Both the position numbers and the translations under genes were made by a program. A model generated the notes under the pieces. It ran no database searches. It saw only the letters and a program-made list of their open reading frames with translations, and had not been told where the DNA came from. Source: Shinella fusca (GTDB taxonomy: Bacteria > Pseudomonadota > Alphaproteobacteria > Rhizobiales > Rhizobiaceae). From it: DNA of 64,000 nucleotides. Location of the stretch: the NCBI RefSeq assembly GCF_014203155.1, contig NZ_JACHIK010000004.1, positions 372,001 through 436,000 of the forward strand. The letters run 5' to 3'. Below, one piece after another: positions 28,508-38,000 of the stretch; position 1 is the stretch's first letter; every line of letters starts with the position of its first letter.

Positions 28508-29953
28508 ATGACGAACTACGATCGCGACCACACCACGTTCATCGACGGCGTCTGGGAGACCGGGCTGGGCGGCACGGTCCTGGAGGTCGCCGACCCCTCG
28601 ACCGGCGCTGTTTTTGCCAGGGCGAGAACGACGAGCGAGCGGCAGGTCGAGTGTGCGGCAGCCGCCGCGGCAAGGGCATTCGGTCCCTGGGCGCGGCTCT
28701 CCGCCGGGGACCGCGCCGGTTATCTGCGTGGCTTTGCCCGCGGGTTGGAAAGCCGGGCAGCGGAGCTTGAAGCGCTTCAGATGGTCAACAGCGGCAAGCC
28801 CCGGATCGAAGCCTCGATCGATCTCGGCGATGCGATCGCGACCTTCGATTATTACGCCGACCTCATCGAGGAGCGCGCCCGCAGCCCGCATGCCGAAACG
28901 AGCCTTGGCGGCGGCAGCCACAGGGGCCGCGTGCGCCATGAGCCGATCGGGCCGGTGGGGCTGATCGTTCCATGGAATTTTCCGCTGGTCACCAGCGCCT
29001 GGAAGATTGCGCCCGCGCTCGCGGCCGGCTGCACGGCTGTCCTGAAGCCCTCCGAGGCGACGCCGCTGGCCGAATTGTGCTACGGCGACATCGCCCGCGA
29101 GATCGGGCTGCCGGCCGGTGTGCTGAACATCGTGACCGGCGCTGCTCCTGTCGGCAAGGCGCTGACGGAGGCCAGGGCCCTGCGGAAAATCTCCTTCACC
29201 GGCTCGAATGCGGCCGGGGCGAAGGTCATGGCGGCCGCCGCCACGCGCGGCCTTCCGGTTTCGCTCGAACTCGGCGGCAAGTCGGCGATCATCGTGACCG
29301 AAGACGCGGATCTCGATCTGGCGGTGGAATGCGTGGCGGCCGGCATCTTCTTCAATGCCGGGCAGGTCTGCTCGGCGACCTCGCGGCTTCTCGTGCATGA
29401 GGCGGTCGAGGCGAAGCTGCTGGAGGCGCTGGTGGAGCGGGTGCGCGGCATGGCGGTCGGCTCGCCCTTCGCCGGGCGATGCGACATGGGGCCGCTCACG
29501 ACGCTGGCGCAGCTTGACAAGGTGAACCGCTATTTCGCAGCCGCTGACGCCGGGGGCTGCGATTGCCTGGCCGGCGGACACAGGCTCGACGGTCCCGGCT
29601 ATTTCGCCGCCCCGACGATCTATCGCGACGTCGATGTCTCAAGCCCCATCTGGACCGAAGAAATCTTCGGGCCGGTGCTGGCGAGCCGCCGCTTCAGGAA
29701 CGACGACGAGGCGATCGCACTGGCGAATGCCTCCGAATTCGGGCTGGCGGGCAGCATCGTCGCCGGCGATCCGGCGCGAGCAGACCGGCTGGCCGCACGG
29801 ATGGAAGCCGGCCATATCTGGATCAACACGCCGCAGATCGTCTATCCGCAGAGCGCCTGGGGCGGCTTCAAGTCGAGCGGCATCGGCCGCGAGCTTGGCC
29901 CCTGGGGGCTCGCCAGCTATCAGGGCGTCAAGCACATCACGGCTGCCGCCTGA
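28508..29953 (+). CDS. NAD(P)-dependent aldehyde dehydrogenase
   Basis: A 481-residue ALDH of the betaine-aldehyde/aminobutyraldehyde group. It has PWNFPLV, the coenzyme segment [22 protein letters not shown], catalytic Glu254 (LELGGKS) and nucleophile Cys288 ([10 protein letters not shown]), and the closing SGIGRELG motif. The ATG at 28508 lies 16 bp after the oxidoreductase stop; the longer open frame before it is inside that gene. It likely oxidises the aminoaldehyde made by the upstream flavoprotein. Confidence 0.93.
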   Translation: MTNYDRDHTTFIDGVWETGLGGTVLEVADPSTGAVFARARTTSERQVECAAAAAARAFGPWARLSAGDRAGYLRGFARGLESRAAELEALQMVNSGKPRIEASIDLGDAIATFDYYADLIEERARSPHAETSLGGGSHRGRVRHEPIGPVGLIVPWNFPLVTSAWKIAPALAAGCTAVLKPSEATPLAELCYGDIAREIGLPAGVLNIVTGAAPVGKALTEARALRKISFTGSNAAGAKVMAAAATRGLPVSLELGGKSAIIVTEDADLDLAVECVAAGIFFNAGQVCSATSRLLVHEAVEAKLLEALVERVRGMAVGSPFAGRCDMGPLTTLAQLDKVNRYFAAADAGGCDCLAGGHRLDGPGYFAAPTIYRDVDVSSPIWTEEIFGPVLASRRFRNDDEAIALANASEFGLAGSIVAGDPARADRLAARMEAGHIWINTPQIVYPQSAWGGFKSSGIGRELGPWGLASYQGVKHITAAA

Positions 29954-29992
29954 ACTCCATCGAACGACCAGGGACACAACCGGGAGGAGCCC

Positions 29993-31681
29993 ATGACTGT
30001 CACCGCCGACCTCATCATCCGCAACGGCGCCATCCGCACCATGGACGAAGCCCGACCGGCCGCGCAGAGCATCGCCGTGCTCGGCAACCGCATCGTCCGG
30101 GTCGGCTCGGATGCGGAATGCGCCCCGCTGGAAGGGCCCGAAACCCGCGTGATCGATGCCGGGGGCAACACCGTGCTGCCCGGCTTCAACGAAGCGCACC
30201 TGCATATCTTCGGCGGCAGCATTTCGCTGCAGCAGCTCTCCGTCGCCACCGTCAAGGGCGTCGAGGACCTGGCAGCACGCATTGCCGACTGGCGGGCACA
30301 GCATCCGGGCCTTCGCTTCATCGTTGGGCATTCGGCGCTCTACAATTTCATCTCCGACGAACGCATGCCGACACGCGAGGACCTCGATGCGGCCTGCCCG
30401 GACCTGCCGGTGTTCATCTCCTCGGCCGACCATCACACCGCATGGGCAAACACGGCGGCCCTGAGGCTTGCCGGCATCGAGCGGGGCGCGGAACTCCGCC
30501 CCGGAACCGAGGTCGTCGTCGGGGCGGATGGGCTTGCGACGGGCGAGCTGCGGGAAGCCCCGGCCATGAACCTTGTCTATAAGCTTTCCCCCTCCGGCGG
30601 GCGGGATATCCTTGGCGCCGTCACCAGCGCGGAAGAGAGCGGCATCACGGCGGAAGAGCGCGCCGGGGACATGGCGGTGCTGCGCAAGGGCCTTGCCTAT
30701 TGCGCCGCGAACGGCATCACCTCCATCCAGAACATGGACGGCAATTATTACCAGCTCGATATGCTCCGGGAGCTTGACGCCAATGGCGAACTGCCGGTGC
30801 GCGTGCGGGTGCCTTATCTGTTCAAGCCCGGCACGGCCCTCGAGGACATCCGCAGCGCCGCCGACTGGCGCGAGGAATTCCAGAGCGACTTCCTGACCTG
30901 CGACTTCGTCAAGGTCTTTGCCGACGGCGTGGTGGAATCGGGAACCGCCGTACTCGTCGACGGCTATACCGATGCGCCGGATCACAACGGCACGCCGCTT
31001 TTCCCCGGTAACGAACTCAGCGAAGCGATCGTTCTTGCCGATGCTCTCGGGTTGCAGGTTGCCGTGCATGCCATCGGCGACGGCGCCGTCCGGCAGGTGC
31101 TGGATGCCTATGAGGATGCACGCGGGAAGAACGGCAAACGCGATTCCCGCCACCGTATCGAGCATATCGAACTGCTGCAGGAGAGCGATTTCCCGCGCTT
31201 CGGCGAACTCGGCGTCGTTGCTTCGATGCAGCCGGCCCACCCGCCGGGTGCGATGGATTTCCCGACGGAAACCTATCTGCCACGCATCGGCATCGAGCGC
31301 GAAGCCATCGCCTTCCGCACCCGCGAGCTGCTGGAAGCCGCCGTGCCGCTGGTGTTTTCATCCGATTGGCCCATCGCGCCTCTTGCACCGCTGGCGAACA
31401 TCCAGGCGGCCGTCACGCGGCAGCCCTGGAGGGAAGGCGGCAAAGACCAATCGGTTACCATCGACCAGGCGTTGCATGCCTACACACGGGCCGGCGCCTG
31501 GGTGGAATTCAGGGAAAGCCAAAAAGGCAAGCTCGCACCGGGCTTCCTGGCCGACATCGTCATCCTCGACAGCGATCTTGCGCAAGTTCCGCAGACCGAT
31601 CTCGCGCGCGTCTCGATATCGATGACGATTTGCAATGCATGCATCACCTATTCCAGGGATGGGAATACGCCGACCCCGTGA
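29993..31681 (+). CDS. Amidohydrolase family protein (YtcJ-like)
   Basis: A 562-residue amidohydrolase_3-type enzyme. The metal site GFNEAHLHIFGG has His69 and His71. Further expected motifs are FVKVFADGVVE (lysine ligand), VHAIGDGAV, SRHRIEHIE and SSDWPIAPL. The family includes N-substituted formamide deformylases and other amide hydrolases. GGGAGGAG stands before the ATG. It closes the plus-strand operon, suggesting it opens an N-acyl or amide intermediate of the amine pathway; that role is inferred. Confidence 0.88.
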   Translation: MTVTADLIIRNGAIRTMDEARPAAQSIAVLGNRIVRVGSDAECAPLEGPETRVIDAGGNTVLPGFNEAHLHIFGGSISLQQLSVATVKGVEDLAARIADWRAQHPGLRFIVGHSALYNFISDERMPTREDLDAACPDLPVFISSADHHTAWANTAALRLAGIERGAELRPGTEVVVGADGLATGELREAPAMNLVYKLSPSGGRDILGAVTSAEESGITAEERAGDMAVLRKGLAYCAANGITSIQNMDGNYYQLDMLRELDANGELPVRVRVPYLFKPGTALEDIRSAADWREEFQSDFLTCDFVKVFADGVVESGTAVLVDGYTDAPDHNGTPLFPGNELSEAIVLADALGLQVAVHAIGDGAVRQVLDAYEDARGKNGKRDSRHRIEHIELLQESDFPRFGELGVVASMQPAHPPGAMDFPTETYLPRIGIEREAIAFRTRELLEAAVPLVFSSDWPIAPLAPLANIQAAVTRQPWREGGKDQSVTIDQALHAYTRAGAWVEFRESQKGKLAPGFLADIVILDSDLAQVPQTDLARVSISMTICNACITYSRDGNTPTP

Positions 31682-31708
31682 TAAGCACGCTCCTGCCCTC
31701 ACGTCTCT

Positions 31709-31925
31709 TCATCGGATTGCCAGCCCCTTGTCGTCGAAGCGGTGGATACGGTTCTCGTCCGGGGTGAGGAAGACGGCGTCGCCATGGGTGGCGGCAAAGT
31801 CACCGTCGGCGCGCACCGTCATCGTGCCGACGCCATCGACATAGACGTGCAGAACATGTCGGAGCCGAGATGCTCGGCGCCCACGACGCCCTTCCAGGTG
31901 CCGGTCTCCCTGGAAAGCCGGAAGC
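31709..31925 (-). pseudogene. C-terminal fragment of a sugar ABC ATPase (UgpC/MalK-like)
   Basis: On the minus strand one frame reads [20 protein letters not shown] and a second, after a frameshift near 31853, reads [19 protein letters not shown] then TPDENRIHRFDDKGLAIR and stop. This is the TOBE-like C-terminus of CUT1-type ATPases. The ATPase core is absent. Confidence 0.75.
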
Positions 31926-32045
31926 CGAGCGCCCTATTGATATCCGCCAACACCCCGTAGCCCGGATGCATGATTATGTTCTTCCACACGAGTGCGGCCA
32001 CCGGCGGCATCACGAAGAAGGACAGATGATCATAATGCACACGAT
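31925..32045 (-). pseudogene. Fragment of a sugar ABC permease
   Basis: The minus-strand frame contains [20 protein letters not shown] and [18 protein letters not shown], which resembles an internal piece of a MalF/UgpA-type permease. It is fused in frame to the ATPase fragment downstream, with no start, EAA loop or remaining helices. Confidence 0.6.
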
Positions 32046-32157
32046 CCCCTGCCCCCACATCGGCTGGTCGAGGAGAAGCGCAATCGCAATCCCCCCGACC
32101 ACGGTGAGCACTCCCGCTTCAAATCACCCTTATCGGCTAACAGACAGGAGACCGGCA

Positions 32158-32345
32158 ATAGACATTCTACGGGCAGGTACACGATCCTCGGCAAAGGGCC
32201 GGAGGCCTGGTTCACCGGGACGGTACACATCGATCCGCTCTTCAACCCGTTCGGTGCAGGGCGCGCAGGTGACCTTCGAGCCGGGCGCGCGCACCGCCTG
32301 GCATACCCATCCGCTCGGCCAGACGCTCATCGTCGTCTCCGGCCT
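32158..32345 (+). pseudogene. Truncated cupin gene with lost start and two frameshifts
   Basis: AGGAG at 32145-32149 region is followed by ATA where a start codon is expected, then [13 protein letters not shown] in one frame, [19 protein letters not shown] in the next and [20 protein letters not shown] plus GQTLIVVSG back in the first. This is the N-terminal half of a small cupin of the carboxymuconolactone-associated type ([12 protein letters not shown] metal motif). It breaks off into unrelated sequence. Confidence 0.8.
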
Positions 32346-32349
32346 CGAA

Positions 32350-32560
32350 CGCGGGAATGGCGGCGCAGTTGAGCGCCATGAAGGGGCGACCACGGCGCCT
32401 GCCGAGATCGTAGAGGGCGCGGGCCACCACCTCTTTGCCCGTTCCCGTCTCGCCGTTGACGAGCACGTCGACATCGAGGTCGCAGAGCGGAGCGAGGCGA
32501 CCGCGGAGTGCGACGACCCCGGGCGACGAACCGATGAAGCGGCTTTCGAGCTCCGCCTTC
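32350..32560 (-). pseudogene. Fragment of a sigma-54-dependent activator AAA+ domain
   Basis: The minus strand encodes [20 protein letters not shown] followed by [20 protein letters not shown] and a segment ending [10 protein letters not shown]. This contains the Walker A GETGTGKE and the N-C-A-A-I-P motif of NtrC/DctD-type proteins. Receiver, GAFTGA loop and HTH are missing. Confidence 0.82.
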
Positions 32561-32564
32561 AGCA

Positions 32565-32940
32565 AACCCAGACCCGCACCGTGGTCTTCGTCACCCACGA
32601 TCTCGATGAGGCCATCCGCCTGGCGGACCGCATCGCCATCATGGAAGCCGGCCGCATCATCCAGATCGGTACGCCGGAGGAACTGGTAACCGAGCCCGCC
32701 ACCGATTATGTGCGCCGCTTCGTCGCCAAGGTGCCGCCGGCCTGCGTCGTTCGTGTCGCATCGATCATGACCGCGGAAGCCGGCCCCGCAACCGCGGGCG
32801 TGGATGTCGACGCGACCATCGCCGACATCGCCCCGCAACTCGTCGCCGCCACAGACCGTCTGCCCGTCGTCGACGGAGTGAGGCAGGTCGGCTGGCTCGA
32901 CCGTTCGGCGGCCCTGGCGACGCTTGCAGCAAGGACATAG
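32565..32940 (+). pseudogene. C-terminal fragment of a glycine-betaine ABC ATPase (ProV-like)
   Basis: The frame reads [20 protein letters not shown] then [18 protein letters not shown], the H-loop and post-Walker region of ProV/OpuA ATPases. It continues into a CBS-like tail ([26 protein letters not shown]) and a natural stop at 32940. Everything upstream of the switch region, including Walker A and signature, is missing. Confidence 0.8.
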
Positions 32941-33108
32941 GAAATGTCGTGGCGTTGATGGGAATCTTCTATTTGTTCAACATGCGCCACCTGCACCGTA
33001 CGTCCTTCGGTCTGGCCGGTGCGATGGGCACCCCTGCCGTGTTCGCCGCCATCGCGATCGTCGCAGCCGCGCATCATATCTATCGCAGGCCCATATCGGT
33101 ATTTATCA
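32941..33108 (+). other. Short membrane-protein-like remnant, unidentified
   Basis: A plus-strand frame from 32949 encodes FYLFNMRHLHRTSFGLAGAM then GTPAVFAAIAIVAAAHHIY, with a hydrophobic stretch, before running into the end of the opposite-strand VOC gene. I cannot assign it to a family. It continues the run of truncated pieces and probably is another relic. Confidence 0.35.
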
Positions 33109-33495
33109 CTAAACCTTCTCACCCATGTGTGTGCCGAGCCACCAAACGTTACCGAAGGCATCACGTATCCCCGCGGACCGATCGCCATAGCCGAAGGTAC
33201 CTGGTTCGCTGAGGGACTCGGCACCAAGCGCCAGGCACTTGCGATACGTCTCGTCGACATCCGACACATAGAGATGGGTCGAGTTCTGAAATGTCACATT
33301 CCGCGAACCGACCATGACGACCGAGTCGTCGATAGCCACAGCGGCATGCATGATCGTTCCATCCGTCCGCTCGATCCTTGAGATTTCGCGGCCGTCGAAG
33401 GCCTGCTTGAGAAAATCAACCAGGCCTGCAGCATCCGATACGAGAAGATAGGGCGACACGGCGGCATGGCCCGTGGGGCGATAGGGTACTGTCAT
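33109..33495 (-). CDS. VOC-family (glyoxalase/PhnB-like) protein
   Basis: A 128-residue vicinal-oxygen-chelate protein: HAAVSPYLLVSDAAGLVDFL, KQAFDGREISRIERTDGTIM, H-L-Y-V-S-D-V-D, and the ending RDAFGNVWWLGTH. The start is either ATG at 33495 (MTVPYRP, the usual family start) or a GTG at 33504 overlapping the MarR stop. It is cotranscribed with the MarR gene, a common pairing for detoxification or antibiotic-tolerance genes. Confidence 0.88.
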   Translation of the reverse strand: MTVPYRPTGHAAVSPYLLVSDAAGLVDFLKQAFDGREISRIERTDGTIMHAAVAIDDSVVMVGSRNVTFQNSTHLYVSDVDETYRKCLALGAESLSEPGTFGYGDRSAGIRDAFGNVWWLGTHMGEKV

Positions 33496-33500
33496 GCTTT

Positions 33501-33974
33501 TCACCTGTTCGAAAGCGTCGTTTCAACTGCGATACGGAAGCGCTCCAGAAAGTGCAAAACTGCCGGATCGACCTCGTGGCCCAACACGGCGGAAACGGCT
33601 GCCGTCCAGCGCTCCCGTTCGCTTCTGATCATCTCCAAAGCAGCCCTGCCTTGGGGTGTCAGGCAGACAAGCGGATAGCGGCGATGCCTTGGGTTTTCAT
33701 TGAGCGCCGCGGAGCCTTCTGCGACGAGTTCGTTGGCGATCCTTTGGACGCCTTGCCGTGAACCGTTCTTGATCCGCGCAATCTCGGCGACCGTTTTTGG
33801 CCCGTCGTCCAATGCGTTCAGCACCTGCCATCGTGCTCCCGTCTGACCTGCCGGCTCGGATATCCGATTGGCTGCCGCCTTCAGCACGTCATCGAGCCGG
33901 AAAATCGTAAGGATCAACTCTTGAATCATGTCGTTGGCTTCTGTATCCATTTGTGACAATATGCTGTCATGCAT
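33501..33974 (-). CDS. MarR-family transcriptional regulator
   Basis: A 157-residue (from 33974) winged-helix regulator: GARWQVLNALDDGPKTVAEI, ARIKNGSRQGVQRIANEL, wing PRHRRYPLVCLTPQGRAAL. Alternative starts at 33950 and 33929 are possible, and none has a clear ribosome site. TGACA-atatgc-TGTCA at 33954-33969 is an inverted repeat of MarR-operator shape at the 5' end and may be the autoregulatory site; if so a start downstream of it is more likely. Confidence 0.88.
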   Translation of the reverse strand: MHDSILSQMDTEANDMIQELILTIFRLDDVLKAAANRISEPAGQTGARWQVLNALDDGPKTVAEIARIKNGSRQGVQRIANELVAEGSAALNENPRHRRYPLVCLTPQGRAALEMIRSERERWTAAVSAVLGHEVDPAVLHFLERFRIAVETTLSNR

Positions 33975-34051
33975 GCAGCTTCGTCAAGTGAAGCGGTGCA
34001 AAACACAGTCGGCTCATCGTCGAGGAAATGGCGATTAGGGAGTGACATGAG

Positions 34052-34270
34052 ATGCGCAATGAACGGTATATTGCCCGCTATTTCTGCAGCGTCGACAATC
34101 CGGATGCCGTTCGGACATGGTTTGTCTTTGATCGTCAAACCGGCGCGCCATTGAGCGATGAAGATGGCATTCGGATGTTTACGGGCGAAGAAATCCGCGA
34201 TTTCGTGCGCGCGTCCACGATCGCAGCAATTGTTGATGACGATGCCGCGCCGGGCGAATTATCCGTTTGA
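34052..34270 (+). CDS. Small hypothetical protein
   Basis: A 72-residue frame beginning MRNERYIARYFCSVDNPDAV and containing TGEEIRDFVRASTIAAIVDDD. GGGAG lies nine bases before the ATG, and the composition looks protein-like (acidic, amphipathic). I do not recognise a family. It is divergent from the MarR gene. Confidence 0.45.
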   Translation: MRNERYIARYFCSVDNPDAVRTWFVFDRQTGAPLSDEDGIRMFTGEEIRDFVRASTIAAIVDDDAAPGELSV

Positions 34271-34508
34271 TTTCGACTGGCCCCGTGAGCCACACTTCAT
34301 ACGCTTTGCCGCCGAATGTCGGGCATGTGCGCAGAGCCGAAAGTCCAAGTCATCGATCCGGAACGTGGGATGGCTTCGACGGCGATTGGTTGCCAAGCAA
34401 CCCCTTTTATGATCTGCCCAGGGCCGGACAATCGGGCGCAGGCCTGCCCGGCGGTTCCGTGGTCTACGAACATCGTTATGTGATCGGAAAACGCCCGCGC
34501 GCGGCTCT
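34271..34508. other. Intergenic stretch with no convincing gene
   Basis: A plus-strand frame from 34267 runs through this stretch and into the antisense of the IalB-like gene, but it shows no motif, ribosome site or family resemblance. I see nothing else supportable here. Confidence 0.4.
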
Positions 34509-35057
34509 CTACTTCGTCAACTCGGAGACGCGGCTCAACGCAGCCGAAAAGCCCTTCAGCGAAATCTTGAGCTCCACGGGCTGAGGCGGCGAAAACGACC
34601 GGGCAGCGAGATTGAGCGCCGTGCCGCCCTTGAGCTTCGCGATGTCATCCGCTTCGAACGAAATCGGCGCGAGGCACCCCTGCGGCAGGCAGGTCGAAAA
34701 CGGCAACACGCGGCTTTTCCCGGCACCGTCGATGGTCACGGTGGCGCCCTCGGAAAGCAGCAATCCAAACGGAAGGAGAAGCGCTCCGTTCAGCTTGTCC
34801 TGCGCAGCCGAAAACTCGACCGTCACGACATTCTGCCCCGTCTGCGTGTTGCTCTGCACCTGCCGCATGACGCAGAAGCTTTGCCCGTCGCGCTCCTGGC
34901 ATGCGACGACCCAATCCTGATAGGTTTCGACGAGCGAGCCGGCGCCGCCCGGCAAAGGCGCTGCCTTTGCCGGTGCAAGCGTTAAACCGAGAAGGGTGGC
35001 AGAGGTGACGCTCGCCAGCGTCCATGCGATTTTACCGAGTGACTGTTTGCTGGCCAT
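34509..35057 (-). CDS. Invasion-associated locus B (IalB)-like periplasmic protein
   Basis: A 182-residue protein with an N-terminal signal sequence (IAWTLASVTSATLLGLTLAP, cleaved around AKA-APLPG) and the IalB core: ETYQDWVVACQERDGQSFCV, MRQVQ...GQNVVTVEFS, LLLPFGLLLSEGATVTID, PFSTCLPQGCLAPISF. Four cysteines, two disulfide pairs likely. The ATG at 35057 comes one base after the TpsA stop (TGA-A-ATG), so it is translationally linked to the giant exoprotein. IalB was named from Bartonella invasion, but the molecular function of the family is unclear. Confidence 0.88.
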   Translation of the reverse strand: MASKQSLGKIAWTLASVTSATLLGLTLAPAKAAPLPGGAGSLVETYQDWVVACQERDGQSFCVMRQVQSNTQTGQNVVTVEFSAAQDKLNGALLLPFGLLLSEGATVTIDGAGKSRVLPFSTCLPQGCLAPISFEADDIAKLKGGTALNLAARSFSPPQPVELKISLKGFSAALSRVSELTK

Positions 35058-35058
35058 T

Positions 35059-38000
35059 TCATTGCCCATTCTCAAAAAGTGTGCCGTCATTCACCGACGC
35101 GACCCACGGCCATTCCGGAAAGTCCACCAGCACCGGACCGGCGAGCAGACGCGCAGTATCGAAGACAACAAGTTCGTCCGTCGGAAAGCCCTCGGGCACC
35201 AGCGTCAGCGGCGGCAGGGGGCTGGCGAACGGCGCATTCACGTCTGCCGTTGCGACTGCCGTGTCATTGCTCAGCACATAATTCCTTGCGTCGACGCCGC
35301 CGAGGCGCAAACCTGTAATGGTGATCGCCTTGTCCTGTCCGGGGCTCGCATCACCGAACTGGCCATGGCCGCTCGCGACCTGCAGCACGTCGCCCGCCAC
35401 CGCACCGATGAAGACCGTCTGTGTATAGTCGAGCAGCGCTCCGGTGGTTCCGTCATAGGCCTTGTTCACGCCGCGAATACCGGTGATGGCGGAGATCGTC
35501 GCACGAGCGATATCGGCCGTCGTCGCCGCGGTTCCGGTGATCGAATAGTTCTCCGCATCCTGACCGAAAAGCGTGATGCCACCAATCGTTACGACCTTTC
35601 CGGCACCGGCGTTCTTGTCGGCGAACAGGGAACTCGCATAGGCGAAGAAGACCTCGTCGGATCCAATAATGCCATCGAGCTGGCCGCCCGTGACCGTTGC
35701 CGACGTGGTGCCGTCATAGACTTTCCCGGCCGCCGTGAAGCCCGACATCGAGAGGCTTGCGCGCGCGATATCGGCGGCGGCCGCCGCCGTCGTGTCACCG
35801 AGCACGTAGTTGCCGGATGATGCACCGCCGAGCACGATGCCCGTAATGTTCACCGTTTTGCCGCTGCCGGCATTCTTGTCTTCGAAGGCTCCGCTGGCGG
35901 CGGCGACTTCGAGGTCATCCCCATCGACCATGCCGGTGAAGCCCGCGCCCGACGTCGCGAGCGAAGCGGCGGTGGTTCCGTCGTAGGTCTTGCCGGATGC
36001 CGCAATACCCGTGACGGCGGATATCGTCGCCCTGGCAATGTCGGCGGTCGTCGTCGCCGTCGTGTCGGCCAGCGTATAGTTGCCGGCGTCGTCACCCGAC
36101 AGGGCAATGCCACTGATCCTGACGGTCTTGCCGTTCCCGGCATTCTTGTCTTCGAAGGCGCCGGTTGCGCTGGAAACGATCAGGGTGTCGCCGCTGACCA
36201 TGCCGGTGAAGCCGGCATCATCGGTGTCAACCGTCGCAACGGTCGAGCCGTCATAGGTTTTGCCGGATGCTGTAATGCCCGTGACGGCGGAAATCGTCGC
36301 CTTGGCGATGTCGGCGGTCGTCGTCGCCGTCGTGTCGGCCAGCGTATAGTTGCCGGCGTCGCCGCCAGACAGGGCAATGCCGTTAATCGTGACGGTCTTG
36401 CCGTTCCCGGCATTCTTGTCCCCGAAGGCAGCACTGAGGAATGTCGATGACAGATCGTCATCGGCGATCATGTTGTCGATCGTTCCGGCGGTGGTGATCT
36501 GCGCCCCGGTCGAACCGTTGTAGACCCTGTCGGCAGCCGCATAGCCGTCGATGGAGACCGCACGCTTCTCGATGGTGGCGGTCGTCGAGGCTGTCGTGCT
36601 CGAGAGTGTGTAGTTGCCGGCATCGTTACCCCCGAGGATGAGGCCGGAAATGTTGACCGTCTTGTCGTTCCCCGCGTTCTTGTCGCCGAATGCACCGATA
36701 GAACTTGCAACCGTCAGAACGTCGTTCAGGACCATGCCGGAGAAGGATACGCCCGAGAAGTTGAGGGTCGCGTTTGCCGTACCGTCATAGACCTTGTCCG
36801 AAGCGGTGATACCCGTGACGCTGCCGATCGCGGCCTTCGTGATGTTCGCGGTCGTGGTGATCGAACTCAGATCCAGGATGTAGTTGTCGGCGTCGGCACC
36901 GCCGAGCACGAAGTTCCCGACGGTCACCTCCTTGCCCGTTCCCGCATTCTTGTCCGAGAACGTGCCGGTGGCGGCGGAAAGCAACAGATCTTCGCCGGCG
37001 ACGAGCCCCTCGAAAGTCACCCCGGAAAAGTCCAGTGTGGCCGAGGTCGAGCCGTCATAGGTCTTGTTTGCGGCGAGTATGCCTGAAATGCCGGTGATCA
37101 CGGCGCGGATGATATCGACCGCATAGGTGCCGCTGGCGAGCGTGTAGTTTGAAGCGAGGCCGGTGCCATCGGCCAGCGCGAGCGTTCCGAGCGAAACGAC
37201 CTTGCCTGTTCCCAGGCCGTTGTCGACCATCGCGCCCTGCCCGGTCAGGGTCAGCGTCTCATCATTGGCGAGATTAAGGAGAGTGAAGATGGACGCATCG
37301 AGAACGGACGTGCGGTCATAGCCACGATTACCGAGAAGCGACACAACGCGTTTGTTGATCGTCAGGCCGCCGGCGTCGAAGCCCATATAGTAGTCACCGG
37401 CCTCGCCCGCCGAATAGGTCATCGCGAAGATGTCCTGCGTTGACCAGTCATAGGTACCGACATTGGTGGACGTCGTGATGGCACTGCCCCACCCGACCGT
37501 TACGTTGTCCGCGCCGATGCCGCTGACGACGACACCGTTGGTCGAAGGCGTGTCCCCGTAGGTGCCGGTGGCGTTGCCGCCGACACGCACATAGTAATTG
37601 TAGACCGGAGCCGATGTGAGGGTGCGGAGAACCGGTGCGCCGCCGGCCTTGGGCGTGGCCCAGGCAGAGGCGAAATCCCAGCCCGCCGCAATGAGGCGGA
37701 ACGGATCGATGAGCTGCTGCACCGCAAGGTCCGTCACCGTCCCGCAGGCCGCGTTGCCGCAGGCGCCGCTGCGGCCCGTGGCAGCGGAACTCCAGCTGCT
37801 GTCGTCGATCGTGGACTGGTTCTGCCCGACGAGCCCGCCGGTATTGTAGCTTCCGCTGACCGTACCCATAGCGAAGGCATTGCTGACCGTGCCAAGGTTC
37901 ACCCCGACCAGGCCGCCGACATTCTGGCTACCGTTCACCGTGCCCGAAGCGTAGGAGAATTCGACAGCGTCCTGATTGACGCCAACCAGACCGCCGATGG

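Noticed and set aside
34267-34584. 105-residue plus-strand frame
   Set aside because: No motif or ribosome site, and it overlaps the end of the IalB-like gene antisense.
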